DNA from: Nocardia sp. CDC159
GTDB taxonomy: Bacteria > Actinomycetota > Actinomycetes > Mycobacteriales > Mycobacteriaceae
DNA length: 42,996 nt
Assembly (NCBI RefSeq): GCF_023740735.1
Contig: NZ_JAMRXH010000030.1
Span: 1 to 42,996 of the forward strand
Direction: 5' to 3'
Positions within the stretch are counted from its first letter, which is position 1; each line of letters begins with the position of its first letter. Below the pieces are notes generated by a model. That model did no database searches. It was not told the DNA's origin and worked only from the letters and a program-made list of their open reading frames with translations. The position numbers and the translations under genes were made by a program. Positions 16,424 through 23,878 of this stretch are shown one piece after another.

Positions 16424-17653
16424 TCAGCGATGGAGCACGAGCGGCAGTTCATCGGGTCCACGAACCACAAGGGATGGTTTGTATCGGATCTCGTCACGTG
16501 GCGCGGCCAGTGACAGCTGGGAATAACGTGCCAGCAGCGATTCGAGCAGGACTCTGCTCACCAGGCGGGCGAGTGCCGCGCCGAGGCAATGGTGTATTCC
16601 GTGCCCGAAGGCCAGATGTCGCTTGTCCGCTCGGCCGATATCGAAAACGTCCGGGTTCGGATAATGGCGTTCGTCCCGATGCGCCGAACCGACCAGCAAC
16701 AGGACCGGCTCGCTTGTCGGAATCGTGGTGCCGGAGATCTCCAGATCCTCGGTCGCGAACCGCCATAGCGAGCTGGCCTGGGGACCGTCGTAGCGAAGCG
16801 CTTCCTCCACCGCGTCCGCAGTGGTATGCCTGCCATCTCGCAGCGCGGCCAGTTGGGCGGGGTGGTCGAGCAGCGCGAGCAGCATGGCGCCGATCAGCCG
16901 GATGGTGGTCTCGTAACCGGCCACCACGAGACCCACGGAGGTGCCGATGAGCTCATCCGAGCTCAATACTCCGGTGTCGTCGCTGGCTGTGATCAACGCG
17001 GACAGCAGGTCATCGCCGGGATGCTCGCGCTTGCGGGCGACGAGCTCCTCGGCGTAACCCAGCAGGCTGGCGGTGGCCGCGGGCACCTGTGCCAATTCCG
17101 TGGGATCGGCAGTGAACACCAGGTCGCCCCACCGACGCAGGTCGGCCTCGTCACGCCGGTGTGCGCCGAGGATCGCGCAGATCACCCGGACCGACAGCGG
17201 CGCGGCGACCCGTGCGAGCATGTCGACGGGTTCGTCCACAGGTAGCGCGTCGAGCAGTTCAGCGACTGTGGCGCGGATCGCGGCCTCCCACTGTGCGATC
17301 CGCGCCGCGGTGAAGGTACCCGCGGCAAGGCTGCGGATGCGGGTGTGATCCGGTGGATCGAGGTTGACCATCGTGCGCTCGCCGACCGTGCCGGCCCCGA
17401 AGGCGAGACCCGCCGCGCGGAATTCGGGTCGTGCGGATCGGTAGTCGCTGCTCAATCGGGGGTCGGCGAAGCCGGCCCGGACATCGGCGTACCGGCTGAC
17501 CAACCACACCCTGATGTTCACGAACGGGACCGGGACCGGGTGCACCGGCCGGTTGTCCCGCAGCCAGGCGTAGTAGGGATAGGGATTGCGAAAGAACTCC
17601 GGAGTGAACATCTCCGGCACGGCAAGTTCGCGTGCGCCGATGTCATCGAGCAT
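16424..17653 (-). CDS. Cytochrome P450
   Basis: 409 residues, normal for a soluble bacterial class I P450. The I-helix oxygen-binding motif is VVAGYETT, the ExxR motif is in EEALRYD, and the heme loop is LAFGHGIHHCLGAALARL with ligand Cys356. The ATG at 17653 is chosen because AAGGA lies eight bases upstream and because the protein then starts like other P450s, before the PYPYYAWLR segment; the open frame extends to 17842 without support. It probably hydroxylates the polyketide and needs ferredoxin and reductase partners encoded elsewhere. It is the last recognisable enzyme of the cluster before the tRNA-His region. Confidence 0.93.
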   Translation of the reverse strand: MLDDIGARELAVPEMFTPEFFRNPYPYYAWLRDNRPVHPVPVPFVNIRVWLVSRYADVRAGFADPRLSSDYRSARPEFRAAGLAFGAGTVGERTMVNLDPPDHTRIRSLAAGTFTAARIAQWEAAIRATVAELLDALPVDEPVDMLARVAAPLSVRVICAILGAHRRDEADLRRWGDLVFTADPTELAQVPAATASLLGYAEELVARKREHPGDDLLSALITASDDTGVLSSDELIGTSVGLVVAGYETTIRLIGAMLLALLDHPAQLAALRDGRHTTADAVEEALRYDGPQASSLWRFATEDLEISGTTIPTSEPVLLLVGSAHRDERHYPNPDVFDIGRADKRHLAFGHGIHHCLGAALARLVSRVLLESLLARYSQLSLAAPRDEIRYKPSLVVRGPDELPLVLHR

Positions 17654-17965
17654 CTGATGTTTCCTTGTCCCCCGAGGCCGATTCACCAGATGACCAACTG
17701 CGGTGCGGCCGAGACGATCCGCCGCGGTGTCGGCGAAGCCGGGCCAGCGTATCCAGCCACGAATGGCACCGTCAAAGAAGACCATCGCCGAATCGACACG
17801 GACTTTCGGGTTCGTCGATGCGCGGTAGCGGTGAGTTCTCACCTCCGTCGATGTGCATATGCCCTTGCGCGGCGGGACCTACCGGTGTCGGGAGATCTGC
17901 AGGCTCGGACGACGTCATCGGTCGACCGAGCGCAAACGGTGTCGGCTCGAGTCGGTTCACTCGCC
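17654..17965. other. 312-base stretch without a recognisable gene
   Basis: This lies upstream of the P450 gene and should carry its promoter. Open frames exist on both strands but none has a family signature or a convincing start. No repeat, tRNA or clear terminator was seen. Confidence 0.5.
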
Positions 17966-18370
17966 CTACCCGTCGGGCGGTGGTCGGTCCGCTCGGTCGA
18001 ACTCACGCTCGCCCTCGGCGACGGCGCGGTCGATCTCCGCTTGCTCGCGGTGTGTGCGGGCCTCGCCGCGGTTCAACGCGGCCTCGCTGCGATCCAGACG
18101 CGCCGCACTCGCGGTCAACAAGGCCCGGTTCCGCGCGACCGATTCCTGGACACGCCGGGTGACCGATGCGGTCGACACGCCGACTCTGCGGGCCTGTTCG
18201 TCCACCCGATGTTCCAGGGTATTGAGACGTTCCTCCCGGTCGTCGGCCGTGTGTTCGCGCTGGTCGGCGAACGCTTCGCGGTCGACACACTCCCATGATG
18301 ACTCCGGGTGGTGTGTTGTAGTAGGGGCGAACAGACACCGCATCGTTGGCGCCAATGGCAGCGCATCCAT
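17966..18370 (-). CDS. Small charged coiled-coil protein of unknown function
   Basis: 134 residues if ATG 18370 is used; ATG 18343 would give 125. From about residue 30 the chain is strongly charged and heptad-like: DREAFADQREHTADDREERL, then RRVGVSTASVTRRVQES and SEAALNRGEARTHREQAEIDRA. Small actinobacterial proteins of this kind, rich in RE and ADERE units, are common and uncharacterised. The N-terminal 30 residues (from MDALPLAPT) look less convincing, and no ribosome site marks either start. It sits between the P450 gene and tRNA-His on the same strand as the tRNA. Coding is inferred from composition and the alpha-helical pattern. Confidence 0.55.
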   Translation of the reverse strand: MDALPLAPTMRCLFAPTTTHHPESSWECVDREAFADQREHTADDREERLNTLEHRVDEQARRVGVSTASVTRRVQESVARNRALLTASAARLDRSEAALNRGEARTHREQAEIDRAVAEGEREFDRADRPPPDG

Positions 18371-18420
18371 GGTCGGGAGATGTCGAGGCCGAGCTCGTCC
18401 GCTCGGATGTTATATTGACC

Positions 18421-18457
18421 GCTGGCCAGGGCTCGATGTTTCGAGGCCCTGGCCAGC
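18421..18457 (-). terminator. Hairpin terminator downstream of tRNA-His
   Basis: GCTGGCCAGGG...CTCGA at 18421-18436 pairs with TCGAG...CCCTGGCCAGC at 18441-18457 with one bulged base and a four-base loop. It starts about 11 bases beyond the tRNA 3' end on the transcribed strand. The strong GC stem is typical of an intrinsic-type terminator in actinobacteria. Confidence 0.8.
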
Positions 18458-18468
18458 GTGTCGTACAG

Positions 18469-18542
18469 GGTGGCTGACGGGACTCGAACCCGCGACACCC
18501 AGGATCACAACCTGGTGCTCTACCAGCTGAACTACAGCCACC
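18469..18542 (-). tRNA. hisT: tRNA-His (anticodon GTG)
   Basis: The reverse strand folds into a cloverleaf: acceptor GTGGCTG pairing with CAGCCAC, anticodon stem CAGGT/ATCTG-type pairing around TTGTGAT with anticodon GTG, and T arm GCGGGTTCGAGTCCCGT. An extra G precedes position 1 and faces discriminator C73, the identity element of tRNA-His. The 3' CCA is not encoded. The gene lies directly downstream of orn on the same strand, the order found in mycobacteria. Confidence 0.97.
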
Positions 18543-18595
18543 ATTGCCGGTTGAATCCGGCGCGCTAGATCGTAACGCGTGTTGGGGTTGTGGAC

Positions 18596-19225
18596 CTAAT
18601 CGGGCTGGTCAACACGGGTTTCGGTGGGGGTGGTGAGGGCCGCGGCGATGGTGGCGATGTCGGTGGTGGAGGGGCCCGGGGCGGGGACGAAGGCGGTGCG
18701 GCGGTAGTACTCGAGTTCGCGGATGGATTCCTTGATATCGGCCAGGGCGCGGTGGGTGAGGCCCTTTTCGGGCTGGCCGAAGTAGATGCGCGGGTACCAG
18801 CGGCGGCACAGTTCCTTGATCGAGCTGACGTCGATCATGCGGTAGTGCAGATGGGAGTCCAGGGCGGGCATGTCACGGGCGATGAAGCCGCGGTCGGTGG
18901 CGATCGAGTTCCCGGCCAGCGGGACCGTGCCGGGGGTGGGGACCCACTCCTTGACGTAATCGAGGATCTGCTGCTCGGCCTCGGCCAGGGTGACGGTGGA
19001 TCGGCGCACCTCGTCGGTGAGCCCGGAGCGGGCGTGCATCTCCTGGACCACGGGCGGCATCGCGGCCAGGGCGGCATCGTCGGCGTGAATGACGATATCC
19101 ACGCCCTCACCGAGGATGTTGAGGTCGCTGTCGGTCACGAGCGCGGCCACCTCGATCAGCTTGTCGCTGTCCAGGCGCAGGCCGGTCATCTCGCAGTCGA
19201 TCCACACCATGAGTTTGTCGGACAC
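18596..19225 (-). CDS. orn: Oligoribonuclease (3'-5' exoribonuclease)
   Basis: 209 residues. Orn degrades 2-5 nt RNA fragments to mononucleotides, and pGpG from c-di-GMP turnover, in the cytoplasm. DEDDh exonuclease motifs are present: WIDCEMTG (first D and E), AGNSIATDRGF, and the C-terminal THRALADI with the catalytic His and Asp. The GTG at 19225 is chosen because mycobacterial Orn starts at the corresponding Val a few residues before WIDCEMTG; the ribosome site is weak. The gene is followed by tRNA-His and diverges from the HerA-like ATPase gene, the same local order as Rv2510c-Rv2511-hisT. Confidence 0.96.
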   Translation of the reverse strand: MSDKLMVWIDCEMTGLRLDSDKLIEVAALVTDSDLNILGEGVDIVIHADDAALAAMPPVVQEMHARSGLTDEVRRSTVTLAEAEQQILDYVKEWVPTPGTVPLAGNSIATDRGFIARDMPALDSHLHYRMIDVSSIKELCRRWYPRIYFGQPEKGLTHRALADIKESIRELEYYRRTAFVPAPGPSTTDIATIAAALTTPTETRVDQPD

Positions 19226-19356
19226 CCGCGTCACATTACTGGGTTGACCTGCCGGGTTTGCGCAGTGCGTTCGATAGGGTGGGCGCAGGATTCGGTCTTG
19301 GTCCAGGTAGATCGGCAATGTTGGCGCGAGTTGGCAGGGCGGATGGAGGATCGGCG

Positions 19357-21057
19357 ATGACTACTCCCCAGGAGAAGGCGGCGGCGGCACGCAAGGCGGC
19401 CGAGGAGGCGGCGCGGGTGGCCGCCGAGGCGCAGGCGGCGGCGGACGCGGCCGAGAAAGAGGCCGCCGAACACGCGACCACGCGGACGAAAAGCGCCGAG
19501 AAGAAGGCGGATTCGGCCTCGGGAGACGAAAAGCATTCCGCCGGTTCGGGTTCGGCCGCCGCGCAGGAGATCGCGGCCGGTTACGCGGTCGAGGGCGCGG
19601 CCCTGGAGCTGGGCGCGGTGATGATCGACGGTCAGGTGGATTCGACTGCGCGCGTGCGTATTCCGCTGCGCACCATCAACCGTCACGGCCTGGTCGCGGG
19701 CGCCACCGGCACCGGTAAGACCAAGACGCTGCAAGGGATCGCCGAACAGCTGTCCGCGGCCGGGGTGCCGGTGGTGCTGGCGGATGTGAAGGGCGATCTG
19801 TCCGGGCTGTCGAAGCCGGGCGCGGCCAACGACAAGATCGCCGCGCGGGCCGCCGAAACCGGCGATACCGATTGGGCCCCAGCGGGTTTCCCGACCGAAT
19901 TCGTCTCCCTCGGGACCGAGGGCATCGGCATTCCCATTCGCGCCACCATCACCTCGTTCGGCCCGGTGCTGCTCAGTAAGGTGCTGGGGCTCAACGCGAC
20001 TCAGGAGTCCACCCTCGGCCTGATCTTCAACTGGGCCGACAAACAGGGCCTGGGGCTGCTGGACCTGAAGGATCTGCGGTCGGTGATCCAACACCTGACC
20101 AGTCCCGAGGGCAAGGAGGATCTCAAGGGCATCGGCGGTGTGTCGGCCGCCACGGCCGGGGTGATCCTGCGCGCGCTGGTGAATCTGGAGGGTGAGGGCG
20201 GGGACACCTTCTTCGGCGAGCCCGAGCTGGATCCGGCGGATCTGCTGCGCACCGCCGGGGGGCAGGGTGTGATCACGCTGTTCGAGCTGGGTGCGCAGTC
20301 GGCGCGGCCGGTGCTGTTCTCGACATTCCTGATGTGGGTGCTGGCGGATCTGTTCCAGACCCTGCCCGAAGTCGGCGATGTGGACAAGCCGAAGCTGGTG
20401 TTCATCTTCGACGAGGCGCATCTGCTGTTCAACGACGCCTCCAAGGCGTTCCTGGACCAGGTCGAGCAGACGGTCAAACTCATCCGCTCCAAGGGCGTCG
20501 GCGTGTTCTTCTGCACCCAGCTGCCCACCGACATCCCCAATCCGGTGCTCTCGCAGCTGGGCGCGCGCATCCAGCACGCGCTGCGCGCATTCACCCCCGA
20601 CGACCAGAAGGCGCTGTCGAAGACCGTGCGCACCTATCCCAAGACCGGCGCGTACGACCTGGAGAAGGCGCTGACCTCGCTCGGCATCGGCGAGGCCATC
20701 GTGACGGTGCTTTCGGAGAAGGGCGCGCCCACCCCCGTCGCGTGGACCCGGCTGCGGCCGCCGCGTTCGCTCATGGACACCATCGGCGAGGACGCGATCC
20801 GCTCGCAGGCCAAGTCCAGCTCGCTGTACGGCAAGTACGGGCAGTCGGTGGACCGGGAATCGGCCTACGAGATCCTGGCGGCGAAAGTGGCCAAGGCCGA
20901 GGAGGATTCGCCCGCCCCGGCCAAGCCCGCCAAGCCCGAGCCGACGGCGGCCGATCGCATCATGAGCAATCCGGCGGTCAAAAGCTTCCTGCGTTCCGCG
21001 GCCACCGCCGCGGGCCGGGAGATCAGCCGCAGCATCTTCGGTACCCGTCGGCGATAA
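19357..21057 (+). CDS. HerA-like P-loop ATPase, DUF853 family (Rv2510c type)
   Basis: 566 residues. The N-terminal 75 residues are an Ala/Glu/Lys-rich helix (AARKAAEEAARVAAEAQAAA), probably a coiled coil. Walker A is GATGTGKTKT (about 115-124) and Walker B is KLVFIFDEAHLLF (about 347-359), followed by FCTQLPTDIP. This is the DUF853 group related to HerA/FtsK-type hexameric ATPases. Its role in actinobacteria is not established; DNA translocation or end processing is proposed from fold only. The ATG at 19357 follows GGAGGA with six bases between. The last codons and stop lie in the left arm of a hairpin (21043-21075). It is convergent with the lysA-type gene. Confidence 0.9.
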   Translation: MTTPQEKAAAARKAAEEAARVAAEAQAAADAAEKEAAEHATTRTKSAEKKADSASGDEKHSAGSGSAAAQEIAAGYAVEGAALELGAVMIDGQVDSTARVRIPLRTINRHGLVAGATGTGKTKTLQGIAEQLSAAGVPVVLADVKGDLSGLSKPGAANDKIAARAAETGDTDWAPAGFPTEFVSLGTEGIGIPIRATITSFGPVLLSKVLGLNATQESTLGLIFNWADKQGLGLLDLKDLRSVIQHLTSPEGKEDLKGIGGVSAATAGVILRALVNLEGEGGDTFFGEPELDPADLLRTAGGQGVITLFELGAQSARPVLFSTFLMWVLADLFQTLPEVGDVDKPKLVFIFDEAHLLFNDASKAFLDQVEQTVKLIRSKGVGVFFCTQLPTDIPNPVLSQLGARIQHALRAFTPDDQKALSKTVRTYPKTGAYDLEKALTSLGIGEAIVTVLSEKGAPTPVAWTRLRPPRSLMDTIGEDAIRSQAKSSSLYGKYGQSVDRESAYEILAAKVAKAEEDSPAPAKPAKPEPTAADRIMSNPAVKSFLRSAATAAGREISRSIFGTRRR

Positions 21058-21075
21058 AAGCGTTCGCCGACGGGT
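21043..21075 (+). terminator. Hairpin spanning the stop codon of the HerA-like gene
   Basis: ACCCGTCGGCGA (21043-21054) pairs perfectly with TCGCCGACGGGT (21064-21075), with a nine-base loop that contains the TAA stop. The right arm is the start of a tandem repeat, so copies of the arm at 21092 and, in part, 21120 could pair instead. Likely transcription terminator. Confidence 0.6.
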
Positions 21076-21143
21076 TCAGGGGCTGGGACGTTCGCCGACG
21101 GGTTCAGGGGCTGGGACGTTCGCCGACGGGTACGGGGATGAGG
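21061..21143. repeat. 28-bp tandem repeat, two exact copies and one degenerate
   Basis: Copies at 21061-21088 and 21089-21116 are identical (starting CGTTCGCCGACGGGTTCAGG). A diverged third starts at 21117, and a further CGTTCGCC lies at about 21144. The array lies between the convergent HerA-like and lysA-type genes. No coding frame with a ribosome site is visible. Confidence 0.85.
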
Positions 21144-21271
21144 GCGTTCGCCTGTACCGACGGCCCCGGCCGCTGTCCGGTAGGTCGGCGTGCCCGGAGG
21201 GATCTTCCCGAAGGAAGCGGACGCGTCGATCTGCCGTTATCGGTCGGGGCCGTCGGTGACCGGCTCGGGGC

Positions 21272-22615
21272 TCAGCCCAGATCGCGGCTGAGCAGGTCGG
21301 CCGGGGTCTCGCGGCGGAGCACCTCGCTGCAGCGGCCCTCGCGGACCGAGACGATCGGCGGGCGGCCGACGCCGTTGTAGGAGGAGGCCAGGCTGTGGTG
21401 GTACGCGCCCGTGCACGGGATGGCCAGGACCTCGCCGGGACGCAGGTCGGCGGGCAGGCTGACGTCGGCGGCCAGGATGTCGCCCGCCTCGCAGTAGCGT
21501 CCGGCCACGGTCGCGGTCATATGCGGGCCGGTGGGGTGGCGGTTGGCGACCACGGCGTCGTAGCGGGCGCCATAGAGCGCGACCCGCGGGTTGTCGTTCA
21601 TGCCGCCGTCGACGATGACATAGGTGCGCCCGCCCTCGATGTGCTTGACCGCCATCACCCGGTACAGGGTGACACCGGCGTGGGCGACGATGGCCCGGCC
21701 CGGTTCCATGGCGATGTGCGGGCGCGGGTAGTGGTTGAGCGCGCAGGCCGCGTCGAGGGCGTCGTCGATGATGTCGGCCAGCTCGGCGAGGTTCATCTCG
21801 GGGTCGCCGCAGCGGTAGGCCACCGCATGTCCGCCGCCGAGGTCCAGCTCGGTCAGCGTCACCCCGTATTCACGGCGGATGCGGGCCAGCTCGGCGACCA
21901 TGCGGCGCACGGCCTCGCCGTAGAAGTCCGGCTCGTGGATCTGCGAGCCGAGGTGGCAGTGCAGGCCCACCAGCCGCAGGTTGGGATGGCGCAGGATGCG
22001 CTCGATGGCCTCGTCGGCCTGGGCGCTGCCCAGCGGCAGGCCGAACTTCTGGTCGGTCACGCCGGTGCGTACGGCCGGGTGGCCGTGCACGTCGATATCG
22101 GGAGACAGCCGCAGCAGCACCTGCTGGGGCTTGGTGGCCAGGGCCGCGAGCAGGGTGACCTCGGTGAGCGAATCGATGACGATCCGGCCCACGCCCGCGG
22201 CCACGGCGGCCTCCAGTTCACAGAACGGTTTGCCGGTGCCGTGCAGCACGATGCGCGCGGGGTCGACGTCGGCGGCCAGTGCGATGGCCAGCTCGCCGGA
22301 GGAGCAGACGTCCACCGACAGGCCCTCCTCGGAGACCCAGCGGGCCACCGACTTGGTCATCAGGGCCTTGGCCGCGTAGATGATCTCGGCGTCGGGGAAG
22401 TACTTCCGATACGCCTGGCAGCGCCGACGGACCTCGGTCTCGTCCAGGACGTAGGTGGGGGTGCCGTACTGGTCGGCGATATCGGCCAGGGCCACGCCGC
22501 CGACGGTGATCCGGCCGAGGTCGTCGTAATGGGTTTCACACGGCCAAACAGAGGTGTCCACTCGTGGAGACGGCATTCCCGACCGCAATGACGGGAAGAT
22601 CTCGAGCAGCGTCAC
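21272..22615 (-). CDS. lysA: Diaminopimelate decarboxylase (PLP-dependent)
   Basis: 447 residues, the size of actinobacterial LysA. It decarboxylates meso-diaminopimelate to lysine, the last step of the pathway. The PLP lysine is K83 in IYAAKAL; HCHLGSQIHEPDFY and LDLGGGHA follow; the dimer-interface active-site Cys is C375 in GRYCEAGD, and CTGAYHHSLASSYN is close to the usual C-terminal substrate motif. The start is GTG 22615, preceded by AGGAGA. In many actinobacteria lysA lies next to argS, hom and thrC; here it stands alone between cmrA and the HerA-like gene. It may be a second copy, and related decarboxylases for other amino acids cannot be fully excluded. Confidence 0.88.
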   Translation of the reverse strand: MTLLEIFPSLRSGMPSPRVDTSVWPCETHYDDLGRITVGGVALADIADQYGTPTYVLDETEVRRRCQAYRKYFPDAEIIYAAKALMTKSVARWVSEEGLSVDVCSSGELAIALAADVDPARIVLHGTGKPFCELEAAVAAGVGRIVIDSLTEVTLLAALATKPQQVLLRLSPDIDVHGHPAVRTGVTDQKFGLPLGSAQADEAIERILRHPNLRLVGLHCHLGSQIHEPDFYGEAVRRMVAELARIRREYGVTLTELDLGGGHAVAYRCGDPEMNLAELADIIDDALDAACALNHYPRPHIAMEPGRAIVAHAGVTLYRVMAVKHIEGGRTYVIVDGGMNDNPRVALYGARYDAVVANRHPTGPHMTATVAGRYCEAGDILAADVSLPADLRPGEVLAIPCTGAYHHSLASSYNGVGRPPIVSVREGRCSEVLRRETPADLLSRDLG

Positions 22616-22767
22616 GGCTTCTCCTGTGAGTTCCCCGCTTTCTCCTTACTGCGGGGCCATCGTCAGGACTACGCCGTTTCCAGGTGGAAAAAGCGCCTGG
22701 TTACGCGCCCTTGACACCCGGCCCGGCTATCTTGATGCCGCACTGACATCGATGTGATCGGGGAGAC

Positions 22768-23562
22768 TCAGCCGCCCAGCTTCTTGTAGAACGAGCCCAC
22801 GATGGGTGCGGTGATGGCCCGCGGGGCGTACTGGCCCGCGACGCTCATACCCTTGCTGATCAGGCCCGGGACCACGCGCATCTTGTTGCGGGCCAGGGCG
22901 TCGATGGACATCTTGGCGGTGGCGGCGGCCGAGACCCAGATGAAGTCCGGGATCTTGGTGCTGACCTCCTCCTGGTCCGGGTTGTCGGTGCGGACCGGGC
23001 CGGGGGCCAGCAGGGTCACGTTGATGCCGGTGCCGGTGAGCTCGCCGCGCAGGGATTCGGAGAAGCTGTTGGTGAACGCCTTGCTGGCGGCGTAGGTGGC
23101 GTTGTTGGGGATCGGCATATTGCCCGCCGCCGAGCCGGTGATGAGGATGCCGCCGCCGCGGCGCTCCAGCATGCCGGGCAGCACGGCCAGGGTCAGGTCG
23201 TGCACGGCGACGGCGTTGAGCTCCATGACCGAGCGCTCGAAGTCGGCATCGAGCTGCGCGACCGGGCCGAAGGTGGCCACCCCGGCGTTGTTGCACAGGA
23301 TCGCGATATCGCGGGCGGCCAGCTCGGTGGTCAGCGGCGCGCGCTGCTCACGATCGGACAGATCCACCGCCCGCACCTCCGCGGTGATTCCGTACCGCTC
23401 GGTCAGCCGCTGCCCCAGCTCGGCCAGCAGCTCGCCCCGGCGGGCCACCAGGATCAGCGAATAACCCCGGCTCGCCAGCTCTTCGGCCAGCGCGGTTCCG
23501 ATTCCGGAGGAGGCTCCGGTGACGACGGCACGGTTCTCGGCAGTGGGTGCGGGAAGGCTCAC
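22768..23562 (-). CDS. cmrA: Short-chain dehydrogenase, probable mycolate reductase CmrA (Rv2509-like)
   Basis: 264 residues. The NADP-binding motif is TGASSGIGTALAEELA, NNAGVATFG follows, and the catalytic Ser (GSAAG) and Y157-x3-K161 (YAASK) are present. CmrA of Corynebacteriales reduces the beta-keto intermediate made by Pks13 to the mature mycolic acid. The assignment rests on length, on the C-terminal SMSVAGQYAPRAI region and mainly on context: the gene lies near the HerA-like gene, orn and tRNA-His in the orientation found for Rv2509-Rv2510c-Rv2511. The start is taken as GTG 23562; the ribosome site is poor and the frame is open further upstream. If correct, it marks the host as mycolate-producing. 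Confidence 0.82.
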   Translation of the reverse strand: MSLPAPTAENRAVVTGASSGIGTALAEELASRGYSLILVARRGELLAELGQRLTERYGITAEVRAVDLSDREQRAPLTTELAARDIAILCNNAGVATFGPVAQLDADFERSVMELNAVAVHDLTLAVLPGMLERRGGGILITGSAAGNMPIPNNATYAASKAFTNSFSESLRGELTGTGINVTLLAPGPVRTDNPDQEEVSTKIPDFIWVSAAATAKMSIDALARNKMRVVPGLISKGMSVAGQYAPRAITAPIVGSFYKKLGG

Positions 23563-23632
23563 GCCCCGGGAGCCTACCGGTCGGCGCGCGAGCGTGTTCG
23601 CCGTCGTCGCGAGGTCGGGCCGCTCCCCGCTT

Positions 23633-23713
23633 CTCGTTCCCTGCCGTTCCGGGCGGCTCTGCTCGTTCCCTATCGCCCCGGGTCGGTCCCTCTCATTTCC
23701 CTGTCGTCCCGGC
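23633..23713. repeat. Three imperfect ~21-bp direct repeats at 29-30 bp period
   Basis: CTCGTTCCCTGCCGTTCCGGG at 23633 is one base over the reporting limit, so the shared core is given: CTCGTTCCCT at 23633 and 23662, and CTCATTTCCCT at 23692, each followed by a C-rich block ending in CCGG. All three are upstream of cmrA. On the reverse strand they read as a purine-rich ladder. Confidence 0.65.
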
Positions 23714-23734
23714 CCCCAGGCCGGGACGACAGGG
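23699..23734. other. Perfect 16-bp stem with 4-base loop
   Basis: CCCTGTCGTCCCGGCC (23699-23714), loop CCCA, then the exact complement to 23734. The left arm overlaps the third repeat copy. It lies between two divergent genes, so it is not the terminator of either. It could be an attenuator in a long cmrA leader, part of a dispersed repeat, or a small RNA terminator. Confidence 0.7.
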
Positions 23735-23878
23735 TGTGGACAGCACCACCACCGAACGGGTGGATGCTGCACCGAAAACACGGGTGGTCGCAGGATGGGG
23801 GATTCGGTCGGGGATTCCTAGCGTGGTTGGCGGGCCGTTACCGCGTGGTGGCGGCGTTGATCGTAGGAGGGAATCGCG

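Larger units (their letters stand above)
23563..23878. other. 316-base intergenic region between divergent genes, with repeats and a strong hairpin
   Basis: Contains the promoters of cmrA and the lipoprotein gene, three imperfect repeats (23633-23713) and a perfect 16-bp stem (23699-23734). No gene is recognisable in it. Confidence 0.7.

Noticed and set aside
17654..17842. N-terminal extension of the P450 open frame
   Set aside because: P450s of this class start near the later ATG, which has a ribosome site; the extension has no matching family sequence.
18469..18542. Duplicate of the tRNA-His 3' end as an attachment site within the window
   Set aside because: I looked for a second copy of the T-arm and acceptor sequence between 1 and 18 kb and saw none; the far end may be outside the window.
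19231..20577. Long minus-strand frame opposite the HerA-like gene
   Set aside because: It lies antisense to Walker A and B motifs of a clear gene and has no recognisable domain.
23580..23735. Protein with decapeptide repeats in frame with cmrA (PGRQGNERDR-like units)
   Set aside because: The repeats can be read as an N-terminal extension of the SDR, but there is no start codon with a ribosome site and SDRs of this family do not carry one. Treated as non-coding DNA repeats.
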